From assembly GCF_023541015.1 (NCBI RefSeq), contig NZ_JALNPR010000002.1, positions 310,001 through 374,000 on the forward strand: 64,000 nucleotides of DNA, written 5' to 3'. This document shows, piece after piece, positions 9,334 through 18,271 of the stretch; positions within the stretch are counted from its first letter, which is position 1; each line of letters begins with the position of its first letter. Under the pieces are notes generated by a model. The model saw nothing but the letters and a program-made list of their open reading frames with translations, was not told where the DNA came from and did not search any database. This stretch comes from Marivivens donghaensis. Its GTDB lineage: Bacteria > Pseudomonadota > Alphaproteobacteria > Rhodobacterales > Rhodobacteraceae. A program made the translations under genes and the position numbers.

Positions 9334-10611
9334 ATGGACGATATTCTTTTTCACAACGCACGACTGATTGATCCGGTCACACTGACCGATAGCCTCGGGG
9401 CGATCACGGTCAAAGATGGCAAAATCACAGCCATCCTCGAAAAAGGCGAAACGCGTCCAGCTAAACAGACGATTGATTGCGGCGGGCTATGCCTCGCGCC
9501 CGGCATCGTGGACATGGGCGTGAAAGTCGGCGAACCCGGCGAACGTCATAAAGAATCCTACCGCACCGCAGGCCGTGCCGCTGCGGCCGGTGGCGTGACA
9601 ACCATTGTCACCCGCCCGGACACCACAGCTGCGATTGATACACCTGAAACGCTCGAGTTCGTTGCGCGTCGTGCGCAGGCCGATGCAAAGGTCAACGTTT
9701 GCCATATGGCCGCGCTGACCAAAGGGCGCGATGGCCGCGAGATGACAGAGATCGGGTTCCTTTTGGATGCGGGGGCCGTCGCATTTACGGACGGCGATCA
9801 CGTGGTCACCGACGCTAAGATTTACAGCCGCGCCCTGACCTACGCCAAAAGCCTTGGCGCACTGGTGATCGGTCATGTCCAAGAACCAACGCTTTCCGCT
9901 GGTTCGTCGGTCACATCTGGTAAATTCGCATCTCTGCGCGGTCTGCCGGGCGTCAACCCGATTGCAGAGCGCATGGGCCTCGACCGTGATATTTCGCTGA
10001 TCGAAATGACAGGTGCACGATATCACGTTGACCAGATCACGACCGCCCGCGCACTCCCCGCGCTTGAACGTGCAAAGCGCAACGGTCTGGACGTCACCGC
10101 GGGGGTCGGCATCCACCACCTGACGTTAAACGAATTCGACGTCGCGGACTATCGCACCTTCTTTAAGTTCAAACCGCCTCTGCGCAGCGAAGAAGATCGG
10201 ATCGCTGTCATTCAAGCTGTTGAGAGCGGGTTGATCGACGTGATTTGTTCGATGCACACCCCCCAAGACGAAGAATCCAAACGCCTGCCGTTTGAGGATG
10301 CGGCGAGCGGTGCGGTCGGGCTAGAAACCTTGCTGCCCGCCTCGCTCCGTCTGGTACATGCTGGGCATATTACGCTGCCCAAACTGTTCCGCGCCCTATC
10401 GCTGAACCCTGCGCGTCGACTCGGCCTCGACTGTGGTCGTTTGATTGCCGATGCGCCTGCAGACCTCGTTTTGTTCGACCCAGATGCGCCGTTTATCCTT
10501 GATCGGTCAAAACTCCGCTCGAAATCCAAAAATACCCCCTTTGATGGTGCCCGACTTCAAGGCACAGTCGCAGGCACATGGGTCGCGGGTCGCCGCGTCG
10601 ATCAGGAGTAA
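9334..10611 (+). CDS. pyrC: Dihydroorotase (PyrC, class I-like)
   Basis: A 425-residue amidohydrolase of the dihydroorotase family, which closes carbamoyl-aspartate to dihydroorotate. The usual HxH metal motif is not intact: where class I enzymes have DxHVHxREPG, the sequence reads DMGVKVGEPGERHKE. A later metal-site region, where enzymes have a DHAPH-type motif, reads ICSMHTPQDEESK. This resembles the non-catalytic PyrX/PyrC-prime group that pairs with ATCase, although such proteins are often annotated pyrC. Overall length, GGVTT and SLNPARRLGL near the C-terminus fit the family. It follows pyrB in one run. The missing HxH argues for a structural partner of PyrB or an inactive homologue. Confidence 0.85.
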   Translation: MDDILFHNARLIDPVTLTDSLGAITVKDGKITAILEKGETRPAKQTIDCGGLCLAPGIVDMGVKVGEPGERHKESYRTAGRAAAAGGVTTIVTRPDTTAAIDTPETLEFVARRAQADAKVNVCHMAALTKGRDGREMTEIGFLLDAGAVAFTDGDHVVTDAKIYSRALTYAKSLGALVIGHVQEPTLSAGSSVTSGKFASLRGLPGVNPIAERMGLDRDISLIEMTGARYHVDQITTARALPALERAKRNGLDVTAGVGIHHLTLNEFDVADYRTFFKFKPPLRSEEDRIAVIQAVESGLIDVICSMHTPQDEESKRLPFEDAASGAVGLETLLPASLRLVHAGHITLPKLFRALSLNPARRLGLDCGRLIADAPADLVLFDPDAPFILDRSKLRSKSKNTPFDGARLQGTVAGTWVAGRRVDQE

Positions 10612-10614
10612 CCG

Positions 10615-11223
10615 ATGCCCGACTTCAGCCAAGCCCCGACCGCCGTCATCCTTTGGGCCGTTATCGGCTATCTTTTGGGGTCCATACCCTTTGGCATGAT
10701 CCTCGCCAAAGCGATGAACCTTGGCGATCTGCGCAAAATCGGGTCGGGCAACATCGGTGCGACGAACGTTCTACGGACTGGCAACAAAAAAGCCGCTGCG
10801 CTTACGCTGATCTTTGATGGTGGCAAGGGTGCTGTGGCTGTTCTACTCGCTCGCGCTTTTGCTGGCGAAGGTGCTGCGCAGGCGGCCGCGCTTTTTGCGT
10901 TCTTTGGCCACTGTTTCCCTGTTTGGCTAGGTTTTAAGGGCGGCAAAGGTGTTGCGACCTTTATCGGCATCATGCTCGCCATCTCTTGGCCGATTGGCCT
11001 CATGGTCTGCGCAACATGGCTTTTGACCGCCGTGATCAGCCGTTATTCGTCGCTGTCCGCGCTTTTGGCGTCTGGCCTATCGCCCGTCTACGCAGCCCTG
11101 ACCGGACGCCATGACCTGTTCATGCTCTGCGTTCTACTGGCAGTCCTGATTTACTGGCGCCATTGGGCCAATATTCAGAGACTGCGCAGCGGAACCGAGG
11201 GTAAGATCGGCCAAAAAGGCTGA
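10615..11223 (+). CDS. plsY: Glycerol-3-phosphate acyltransferase PlsY
   Basis: A 202-residue integral membrane protein with about five helices. It carries the three PlsY motifs: GSIPFGMILAK (about 22-32), GSGNIGATNVLR (about 43-54) and FKGGKGVATFIG (about 104-115). It transfers an acyl group from acyl-phosphate to glycerol-3-phosphate, the first step of phospholipid synthesis. The start lies 3 bases after the pyrC stop, so it is in the same transcript. Its TGA ends exactly where the stop of convergent gshA begins (11223/11224), leaving no room for a terminator. Confidence 0.96.
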   Translation: MPDFSQAPTAVILWAVIGYLLGSIPFGMILAKAMNLGDLRKIGSGNIGATNVLRTGNKKAAALTLIFDGGKGAVAVLLARAFAGEGAAQAAALFAFFGHCFPVWLGFKGGKGVATFIGIMLAISWPIGLMVCATWLLTAVISRYSSLSALLASGLSPVYAALTGRHDLFMLCVLLAVLIYWRHWANIQRLRSGTEGKIGQKG

Positions 11224-12594
11224 TCAGTAGCTGTAATCGCCATAAATTTTTGTCAGATCGCCGTTCCAATCACCATTGTAACGGGCGATCAGTTCGTCCG
11301 CAGGCGCTTGACCCGTTTCAAGGCTCTCTTTGAGGGCATTCAGGAAATGGGTCTCATCGGGAATGAGGCCATTCGCGCCGACCTTAGCGCGGGCTTTCAA
11401 ACCAGCCTCGGAAATAGCGACGACTTCTTTGGCGAGGTCCATCATTTTGATGTTGCCGACCTGCGCATGCAGACCGTCGACGGATGCAGCAACGCGCAGA
11501 GCTTCGCGTGTTTCAGCATCAAACCCTTTGGCCAAGTCCCAAGCGGCGTCGAGCGCGGATTGGTCATACATCATGCCAACCCAAAGCGCAGGCAACGCAC
11601 ACAGGCGACGCCACGGACCGCCATCCGCACCGCGCATTTCCATGTACTTCTTAATACGCGCCTCGGGGAATGCCGTGGTCAAATGATCTGCCCAATCCGA
11701 CAATGTGGGGGTTTCACCGGGCAATGCGGGCAATTGACCCTTCATGAAATCGCGGAACGACTGGCCCAGCGCGTTAATGTATTTGCCATCGCGGTAAACG
11801 AAGTACATCGGCACATCGAGCGCGTAGTCCACGTAACGCTCAAAGCCCATGCCGTCTTCGAACACGAAAGGCAGCATCCCCGTGCGGCTGTCATCAAGGT
11901 GCCGCCAAATCTGCGAACGCCACGATTTGTGACCGTTCAACTTGCCCTCAAAGAACGGCGAGTTCGCGAAGAGCGCCGTCGCTACAGGCTGCAGCGCCAG
12001 AGCCACGCGGAATTTCTGCACCATGTCGGCCTCAGACGCGAAGTCGAGGTTCACCTGAACCGTGCAGGTCCGATACATCATCTGCGTGCCACTTGTGCCA
12101 ACGCGGCCCATGTATTCGGTCATCAATTTGTAACGCCCTTTGGGCATCACAGGCATATCTTCGTGCTTCCAAATCGGCGCGGCACCCAGACCAATAAAGC
12201 TGACGCCCACTTCATCCGCGATAGAGTGCACTTCACGCAGGTGCTCGTTCACCTCATCACACGTCTGGTGGATGGATTCCAGAGGCGCGCCCGAAAGTTC
12301 CAACTGCCCACCCGGTTCAAGGCTCACATTGGCGCCGTTGCGGGTCAGGCCGATCAGTTGCCCCGCTTCGAGAACGGGATCCCAGCCATAGCGATCACGC
12401 AACCCTTCGAGCATCGCTTTGACCGACCGTTCGCCCTCATAGGGGATCGGGCGCAGGCTATCACGGCAGTAGCCGAACTTTTCGTGTTCGGTGCCAATGC
12501 GCCAATCTTCCTTAGGTTTGCACCCAGAGGCTAGGTATTCCGCCAGCTGGTCATGGCTTTCGATCGGGCCTCCGCCGGATTGTGGTATAGACAT
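11224..12594 (-). CDS. gshA: Glutamate-cysteine ligase, plant/alphaproteobacterial (GCS2) type
   Basis: A 456-residue enzyme that ligates glutamate and cysteine, the first step of glutathione synthesis. Recognisable blocks are RIGTEHEKFGY (about 32-42), LIGLTRNGANVSLEPGGQLELSG split across about 83-104, and a C-terminal half with TCTVQVNLDF and ANSPFFEGKLNGHKSWR. These match the plant-type GshA found in alphaproteobacteria rather than the E. coli type. The start ATG at 12594 has a short upstream gap of about 75 bases to the next minus-strand gene. No glutathione synthetase gene is adjacent. Confidence 0.95.
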   Translation of the reverse strand: MSIPQSGGGPIESHDQLAEYLASGCKPKEDWRIGTEHEKFGYCRDSLRPIPYEGERSVKAMLEGLRDRYGWDPVLEAGQLIGLTRNGANVSLEPGGQLELSGAPLESIHQTCDEVNEHLREVHSIADEVGVSFIGLGAAPIWKHEDMPVMPKGRYKLMTEYMGRVGTSGTQMMYRTCTVQVNLDFASEADMVQKFRVALALQPVATALFANSPFFEGKLNGHKSWRSQIWRHLDDSRTGMLPFVFEDGMGFERYVDYALDVPMYFVYRDGKYINALGQSFRDFMKGQLPALPGETPTLSDWADHLTTAFPEARIKKYMEMRGADGGPWRRLCALPALWVGMMYDQSALDAAWDLAKGFDAETREALRVAASVDGLHAQVGNIKMMDLAKEVVAISEAGLKARAKVGANGLIPDETHFLNALKESLETGQAPADELIARYNGDWNGDLTKIYGDYSY

Positions 12595-12668
12595 GGGGTC
12601 GCCTCGATCTGTTGAATTCGTAATGAAGCTTTGAGGTGGACTTGTTAGCGGGTCAAGTCAAGGGATGG

Positions 12669-13202
12669 TCAGACCTGTTTTTCCACGTGCAAATCACCTG
12701 CGCGCCAAAGCACAAAACGTTGTTCTTTTTTCGCCTCTAGCGCCTTGAGGGCCGTTGCGAAATCGAACCCTTTTAGCGCCGCAAGCGCATCGATAAGTTT
12801 CTCAGCGCCCTGAGCCGCAGATGGCACAGCCAACCTCTGGCCGTCCGTCTGGGTGAAAATCCAAAGCGCCTTTGCGCCCGCAGTCACCTGAACCTCGACC
12901 ATTTTCAGCAGGTCCATATCTACGGCCCCGCCAAAATGCGCCGACATCCAAGAAATCCGACGTTCGTCAATCTCGACGATCCCCGGACCGTCACCTGAGG
13001 CCGCTTTGCTAAACCGTGCCCGACGAAGCCCATCGATAGCCACAACGAAACCGACCAGAGTGACCGCATAAGCGAACCAAAGGACGATCCCAAAGCTAAA
13101 AGACGCGAGCCACAGGCCAATCGCAACGATTGCGCCACCCATGATGGTTTGCTGATGACGTAGCAGCGCCGCCTTGGCTTCGGGCCGGATCAGGTTTGCC
13201 AT
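12669..13202 (-). CDS. Conserved small membrane protein, function unknown
   Basis: A 177-residue protein with two adjacent membrane helices at about residues 20-57 (the second reads AYAVTLVGFVVAIDGL). A soluble C-terminal domain of mixed alpha/beta character follows (GIVEIDERRISWMSAHFGGAVDMDLLKMVEV), somewhat like the PH-like layout of the gene at 8790. No catalytic motif is evident. It sits 3 bases after rsmE on the same strand, so the two are probably co-transcribed. I do not recognise a named family. Confidence 0.75.
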   Translation of the reverse strand: MANLIRPEAKAALLRHQQTIMGGAIVAIGLWLASFSFGIVLWFAYAVTLVGFVVAIDGLRRARFSKAASGDGPGIVEIDERRISWMSAHFGGAVDMDLLKMVEVQVTAGAKALWIFTQTDGQRLAVPSAAQGAEKLIDALAALKGFDFATALKALEAKKEQRFVLWRAGDLHVEKQV

Positions 13203-13205
13203 GTC

Positions 13206-13925
13206 TTACCAATCGCCCAATAGCTGCTGCCAAACCGTAAGGGCGGCAACGGCAGCGGTGTCGGCTCGCAGAATGCGCGGACCGAGGCTGACGGAATGCG
13301 CATAGGGTTTAGATTTCAGACGTGTGCGCTCTGCCTCGGAAAACCCGCCTTCTGGTCCGATCAAAATCGCCCATGGGCCCTTGCCAGCACCAGTCAGAAC
13401 CTCTTGGGCACCAACCAGCGCTTCGTCACAGAACATCAACTGTCGGCTTTCGTCCCAATGGTCGAGCACCTTGGACAGTTTTTCCATCTCCCCAACCTCG
13501 GGGACATAGGTGCCGCCGCACTGCTCTGCCGCCTCAAGCGCGTGGGCTTGCAAGCGTTCTACATTCACACGCCCAGAGTTGGTAAAGTCGGTTTGAACAG
13601 GGATGATCCGCGCCGCGCCCATCTCTGCTGCTTTCTCGACGATGAAATCTGTGCGGTCTTTTTTGATCGGCGCAAAATAGAACCAGAGGTCAGGCGGCAT
13701 TTGCAGGGGCTTTGTCTGCAACACGCACACGAGCGATCCCGCCTTTTTACCTGCCCGCGCAACCTCTGCATCCCATTCGCCGTCACGACCGTTGAACAGC
13801 GACACGACTGTGCCTTCGGTCAAACGCATCACGCCAAAAAGGTAATGAGCCTGCTCTTTTTCAAGAGAGACGGTTTGCCCTTCATCAAGGGCCTGTTCTA
13901 CATAGAGCCGAACTTTAGATGCCAT
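13206..13925 (-). CDS. rsmE: 16S rRNA (uracil-1498-N3)-methyltransferase
   Basis: A 239-residue RsmE of the SPOUT superfamily, methylating U1498 of 16S rRNA with SAM. The N-terminal PUA-like part has VRLYVEQALDEGQTV and AHYLFGVMRLTEG. The C-terminal trefoil-knot has FFAPIK-like YFAPIKKDRTDF, then the SAM-binding ILIGPEGGFSEAE and LGPRILRADTAAVAAL. I chose ATG 13925 (MASKVRLYVEQ); an upstream start at 13955 would overlap the divergent ubiA start at 13938. The stop is 3 bases before the next minus-strand gene. Confidence 0.95.
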   Translation of the reverse strand: MASKVRLYVEQALDEGQTVSLEKEQAHYLFGVMRLTEGTVVSLFNGRDGEWDAEVARAGKKAGSLVCVLQTKPLQMPPDLWFYFAPIKKDRTDFIVEKAAEMGAARIIPVQTDFTNSGRVNVERLQAHALEAAEQCGGTYVPEVGEMEKLSKVLDHWDESRQLMFCDEALVGAQEVLTGAGKGPWAILIGPEGGFSEAERTRLKSKPYAHSVSLGPRILRADTAAVAALTVWQQLLGDW

Positions 13926-13937
13926 GGGGCGGACAAT

Positions 13938-14897
13938 ATGAGCGACACCGACCAAATGCCAGAGGGCACAGTAGCCGATGCGGTGAAAGGCAATTGGGTC
14001 GACACGCTAGCACCCGCATGGACCCGCCCCTACCTCAGGCTATCTCGCGCGGATCGGCCCATCGGGACTTGGCTCTTGCTCTTGCCCTGTTGGTGGAGCC
14101 TTGCGCTCGCCATTCTGCACACAAACAGCGTTGGTGTATTCGACCTCTGGATTGCCGTCAGTTGCGCGGTCGGGGCGTTTTTGATGCGTGGCGCGGGCTG
14201 CACGTGGAATGACATCACAGATCGGGACTTTGACGCGGCAGTTGCACGAACACGGTCCCGCCCGATCCCGTCAGGCCAAGTCACCCCGAAGAAGGCAGCC
14301 CTCTGGATGGGGCTTCAGGCGCTTATTTCGCTCGGTATCCTCGTCAGCTTTAACACCTTCACGATCGCCCTCGGTGTCGTGTCGATTGTCCCTGTCCTGG
14401 TCTATCCCTTCGCAAAACGGTTTACGTGGTGGCCTCAAGTGTTCCTCGGCATCGCGTTCAACTGGGGCGCGCTCATGGGCTGGGCCGCGCACACGGGATC
14501 ACTGGGTTGGCCGCCTGTCCTGTTGTATCTCGGCGGCATCGCATGGACGCTGTTTTATGACACGATCTACGCCCATCAAGACACCGAAGACGATGCTCTG
14601 ATCGGCGTGAAATCGACCGCTCGTCTGTTTGGGGATCGCTCCGCAATGTGGCTCCGTTGGTTCCTAATCGCGACCGTTGCGCTGCTGGGTTCTGCTGCCG
14701 TTCTGGCCACGATCGACCGTTCAATGCTATCTCTGGTGGTAGCAGTTTGTGGCGTGTGGGCGATGGGCTGGCACTTGATGTGGCAGCTCACACGTTTCAA
14801 TTCTGACGACAACGCCATTTTGTTGAAACTTTTCAGATCTAACCGCGATACTGGGCTCATTCCTGTGCTGTTTTTCGCCTGCGCGGTTTTACTTTGA
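13938..14897 (+). CDS. ubiA: 4-hydroxybenzoate polyprenyltransferase
   Basis: A 319-residue UbiA-family membrane prenyltransferase that attaches the polyprenyl tail to 4-hydroxybenzoate in ubiquinone synthesis. Both Asp-rich motifs are present: NDITDRDFDAAVARTRSRP (about residues 92-110) and YDTIYAHQDTEDD (about 207-219). Eight or nine membrane helices follow the usual spacing. ATG 13938 gives MSDTDQMPEG; the open frame extends far upstream, but only across rsmE in antisense. Only 12 bases separate the divergent ubiA and rsmE starts, so their promoters must lie inside each other's coding regions. It can act with the polyprenyl synthase at 29600-30598. Confidence 0.94.
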   Translation: MSDTDQMPEGTVADAVKGNWVDTLAPAWTRPYLRLSRADRPIGTWLLLLPCWWSLALAILHTNSVGVFDLWIAVSCAVGAFLMRGAGCTWNDITDRDFDAAVARTRSRPIPSGQVTPKKAALWMGLQALISLGILVSFNTFTIALGVVSIVPVLVYPFAKRFTWWPQVFLGIAFNWGALMGWAAHTGSLGWPPVLLYLGGIAWTLFYDTIYAHQDTEDDALIGVKSTARLFGDRSAMWLRWFLIATVALLGSAAVLATIDRSMLSLVVAVCGVWAMGWHLMWQLTRFNSDDNAILLKLFRSNRDTGLIPVLFFACAVLL

Positions 14898-14957
14898 TTG
14901 CACCTTTGGGCTGTAGGGCCTAGACAATACGAAATTCAAAAAAGAGCCGCCCTACAT

Positions 14958-16871
14958 ATGCGTCTATCCTCGGTTTTCATTCGCGTCGGCACCTTCGGAG
15001 TGGCTGCACTGATTGCAACCTTGGGCGCGCAGAGTGCCGTGCACCTTCTCGAAGACAAATCCACGCTCGCCGTTCAAGAAGCCCTGCTCGATGCTGATCT
15101 GGGTTGGGTTCGGGTGATCGGCGACGGCTTGCAGGTCGTCCTAGAAGGCGAAGCCCCTGACGAAGTGTTCCGCCTGCGGGCTGTGAACGCGGCAGGTGGT
15201 GTGGTTGATGCAAGTCGCGTGATCAGCAACATGGGCGTTGCCAATCAGACCGGCATTGAGGCCCCAGATTTTGCCATCGAAATCCTGCGCAACGACAGCG
15301 GCGTATCGCTGATTGGGCTTATCCCCGCGTCAACGGATCGGCAGAACCTGAATGGCCGTATCGCGACCGCTGCAAAGGGCAGCACTGTGACGGACCTCCT
15401 CGAGGGTGCGGATTATCCTGTTCCAGAAGGCTGGCGGAGCGCTGTAAACTTTGCTCTGCGGGCGCTGGAGGTTCTTCCTCGCTCTAAAATCTCGGTCAGT
15501 GCTGGGTCAGTGACAATCAACGCCAGCGCAGACAGTGGCGATCAACGACGCGATCTAGAGCAACGGATCAGGTCGCTAAAACCGGACAATGTAGCACTTG
15601 CTCTGACAATCACCGCACCGCGTCCCGTTGTGTCGCCCTACATCACGCGCTTCATCATCGACGAAAACGGCGCACGGTTTGAAGCCTGCACAGCAGATAC
15701 GGCAGCGTCGCGCGATAAAATCCTGACGGCAGCCCATGCAAACGGCTACGAGGGGCGCGATTCGTGCACCTTGGCTTTGGGCGTTCCATCGCGCACGTGG
15801 GGCGACGCTGTTTCGCAATCGATCAATGCGTTGGGCGAGCTGGGCGGCGGGACACTGACCGTTTCGGACGCCGACGTCACCGTGACCGCGCCAGTTAATA
15901 CAGATCAAGCGACTTTCGACGACGTCATCGGCCGTTTGGACAACGCTCTGCCTGAGTTATTCGCACTCACAGCCCATCTACCGACTACGACGGAAAATGG
16001 CGACGATGGTCCCGAGCAATTCATTGCGACACTGAGCGAAGACTCCAAACTGGACCTCAGCGGCCGCGTGCCAGATGACCTGACAAACATGGTTATCGAA
16101 AACTACGCGAGAGCAAAATTCGCTGGTGATGAGGTCATCATGGGCACGTTGGTCGACAGCGAGGGACTGCCCGCTGGATGGCAAGTCCGCGTTCTGGCTG
16201 GCTTAGATGCATTGTCGAACCTGTCGAACGGTACCGTGACCATCCAATCCGACACGATTTTGATCACTGGTCAAACTGGTGACGAAGAAGCCTCTGCCAA
16301 TATTTCGGGCCTTTTGGTCGAGAAGTTTGGGTCGGACGCGACCTTTAGTGTCGATGTCGAATATGTACCGCAGCTTGACCTCGTCGTGGAAACACCGTCG
16401 TCCGAAGACTGCGTTGCACAAATCAATGTCGTCACCGAAAATCGCAAAATTACCTTTGATCCTGGCTCTGCGACGCTCACCACTGACACGCTTCCTGTGA
16501 TGGACGACATCGCGGAAATCCTAAGCCAGTGCGTCGATATTGAACTCGAAATCGCTGGCTATACCGATAGCCAAGGCAGCGAAGAGATGAACGCAAGGCT
16601 CAGCCAGAATCGCGCCGAATCTGTTGTGTCAGCGCTGCGTATGCGCCGCATCATCACTTCTAGCTTCACAGCCAAGGGGTACGGTGAGGCCGATCCGATC
16701 GCCGATAACGACACCGAAGAAGGCCGCGAAGCAAACCGCCGTATCGAATTCCACTTGGTTCAGCCCGAACCGACCGAGGACGCTACAGCGGAGCCTGATG
16801 CGACCGAAACACCAACCGACGAAACCGCGCCCGTGACCGAGAGCGCGCCCGCCGACCAAGCCGCCGAATAA
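14958..16871 (+). CDS. OmpA-family outer-membrane protein with internal repeats
   Basis: A 637-residue exported protein. ATG 14958 gives MRLSSVFIRVGTFGVAALIA, a membrane or signal segment; a TTG 60 bases upstream also fits but adds nothing typical. The middle contains a BON-like stretch (VIGDGLQVVLEGEAP) and three related segments, each of the form small-residue/W, helix with A-L, then alternating beta (about 15410, 15781 and 16163). The C-terminal ~120 residues are an OmpA/MotB peptidoglycan-binding domain (IEIAGYTDSQGS-like: ELEIAGYTDSQGSEEMNARLS and ADPIADNDTEEGREANRRIEF). A Glu/Thr/Pro-rich tail ends the protein. It likely anchors the envelope to peptidoglycan. Confidence 0.87.
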   Translation: MRLSSVFIRVGTFGVAALIATLGAQSAVHLLEDKSTLAVQEALLDADLGWVRVIGDGLQVVLEGEAPDEVFRLRAVNAAGGVVDASRVISNMGVANQTGIEAPDFAIEILRNDSGVSLIGLIPASTDRQNLNGRIATAAKGSTVTDLLEGADYPVPEGWRSAVNFALRALEVLPRSKISVSAGSVTINASADSGDQRRDLEQRIRSLKPDNVALALTITAPRPVVSPYITRFIIDENGARFEACTADTAASRDKILTAAHANGYEGRDSCTLALGVPSRTWGDAVSQSINALGELGGGTLTVSDADVTVTAPVNTDQATFDDVIGRLDNALPELFALTAHLPTTTENGDDGPEQFIATLSEDSKLDLSGRVPDDLTNMVIENYARAKFAGDEVIMGTLVDSEGLPAGWQVRVLAGLDALSNLSNGTVTIQSDTILITGQTGDEEASANISGLLVEKFGSDATFSVDVEYVPQLDLVVETPSSEDCVAQINVVTENRKITFDPGSATLTTDTLPVMDDIAEILSQCVDIELEIAGYTDSQGSEEMNARLSQNRAESVVSALRMRRIITSSFTAKGYGEADPIADNDTEEGREANRRIEFHLVQPEPTEDATAEPDATETPTDETAPVTESAPADQAAE

Positions 16872-16881
16872 GGGACACGTC

Positions 16882-17208
16882 ATGAACAGAACCGAGCTTA
16901 TCTTTGCAACGGCAGTCATCCTGTTTGTGGCCTTCTCTTTGGGATGGTTCGCAAGCTGGCTGATCAACCGCTTTACTCGCGTGACTAAGGCCGAAATCGG
17001 TGAATTGGACCGCATGGCGCAGGCCCTGCACGAAGCCGAAGAAACCCGCGATCAGGCGATCACCTACCTGCAACAGCGCGAGGCAGAGATCACCAACCAA
17101 CTGGCACAGACCGAGGCAGAGTTGCGCGCAGCCATGGACGGCCTACGCGATGCGCGTCACGAGGCCGAAGAGCTTCGGATGTATATCGAAAAGAACAACC
17201 TCGGCTGA
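16882..17208 (+). CDS. Membrane-anchored coiled-coil protein, 108 aa
   Basis: A 108-residue protein with one N-terminal membrane helix (about residues 8-28, AVILFVAFSLGWFASWL) and then a highly charged heptad-rich helix to the end (repeats such as LHEAEETRDQAITYLQQREAEI). GGGACACGTC upstream gives a moderate ribosome-binding site, and the gene follows the OmpA gene by 10 bases, so the pair is likely one operon. The shape suggests a small envelope or division-associated protein. I cannot name a family. Confidence 0.78.
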   Translation: MNRTELIFATAVILFVAFSLGWFASWLINRFTRVTKAEIGELDRMAQALHEAEETRDQAITYLQQREAEITNQLAQTEAELRAAMDGLRDARHEAEELRMYIEKNNLG

Positions 17209-17215
17209 GATTGCG

Positions 17216-18163
17216 TTAGTCCCGTGGGGCAGCTGCGCGAGCAAGGCGATCATTGATCGCGCGACCCAGCCCAACGTCAGGCACAGGCGACACGGCGATT
17301 TTTGCGGCCCCGAGTGCGTTCAGTTGATGCAGGCACGCAAAGAGGTTCGCGGCTGCTTCGACCAAATCACCCGTTTCAGACAACGACAGTGACGCGCCAT
17401 CTATTGGGCCGAATCCCAGAAGGGTTTCGTCTGGCTGTGGGTCAGTGACGTTCAATCGCATGGTGCCTTCGGGCGCATAATGTGACGCGAGTTGCCCCGG
17501 CGCGACGATTCCCTCTCCCGCAGGGACCAAGGGACGGCTCAGCGCGGCCTCAATAGCCTCAGCAGGGACACCGCCCAAACGTAACAACGCGGGTTCACCG
17601 ACACAGCCGACAATTGTGGACTCGACGCCAACACCGCATTGTCCACCATCGATGACCGCATCAATACGGCCAGACAATCCTGCGATGACGTGGGACGCCG
17701 ATGTCGGGCTGACGCGACCCGATGGGTTCGCCGATGGGGCAGCAACAGGTCCGTCAAAGCTGCGCAGAACACCCTGTGCAACATCACCTTGAGGCACACG
17801 GATCGCTAACGTTTCAAGGCCCGCAGTAACTAGGGGTGAAATACCCGCATCTGCCCGCAACGGCAGAACCAACGTCAAAGCGCCGGGCCAAAATTGAGCG
17901 GCCAGAACCTCAGCTTCTGCAGAGAAGATCACATAGCGACGGGCCGTTTCCACATCAGGAACGTGCACAATCAAGGGGTTAAACGACGGGCGCCCTTTGG
18001 CCGCGTAAATCTGCGCAACGGCGTGATCGTTTCGCGCATCTGCGCCGAGCCCGTAAACCGTTTCCGTTGGGAACGCGACCAGCCCTCCGTCACGCCAAAT
18101 CTGGGCGGCACGGGTCAAATCATCACTTTTGGACGAAAGTAGTATGGTCTTAACGGTGGTCAT
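17216..18163 (-). CDS. L-threonylcarbamoyladenylate synthase (Sua5-type)
   Basis: A 315-residue YrdC/Sua5 protein that makes threonylcarbamoyl-AMP from threonine, bicarbonate and ATP for tRNA t6A37. The YrdC domain has VAFPTETVYGLGADA (about 31-45), the KGRPSFNPLIVHV block and the SANPSGRVSPTSASHV ATP site (about 143-158). After it comes the Sua5 linker PGQLASHYAPEG and a C-terminal domain, so this is the long Sua5 form rather than the short TsaC. It is divergent from the acyl-CoA dehydrogenase and ends 7 bases from the convergent coiled-coil gene. Confidence 0.94.
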   Translation of the reverse strand: MTTVKTILLSSKSDDLTRAAQIWRDGGLVAFPTETVYGLGADARNDHAVAQIYAAKGRPSFNPLIVHVPDVETARRYVIFSAEAEVLAAQFWPGALTLVLPLRADAGISPLVTAGLETLAIRVPQGDVAQGVLRSFDGPVAAPSANPSGRVSPTSASHVIAGLSGRIDAVIDGGQCGVGVESTIVGCVGEPALLRLGGVPAEAIEAALSRPLVPAGEGIVAPGQLASHYAPEGTMRLNVTDPQPDETLLGFGPIDGASLSLSETGDLVEAAANLFACLHQLNALGAAKIAVSPVPDVGLGRAINDRLARAAAPRD

Positions 18164-18271
18164 GACGCTGCGTTTCAGTTGCGGGGTCGGAGGGCATGGC
18201 TACCCTACTCTTTGATAAAGTGGAATAGACTGACCATTCTTTGGCCAATCCCGTGAAGTGAAGGACATCAG

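Noticed and set aside
11308-12534. 408-codon open frame antisense to gshA
   Set aside because: It mirrors a conserved, well-defined gshA gene; the translated sequence is His/Arg/Gln-rich with no domain, as antisense frames in this codon usage usually are.
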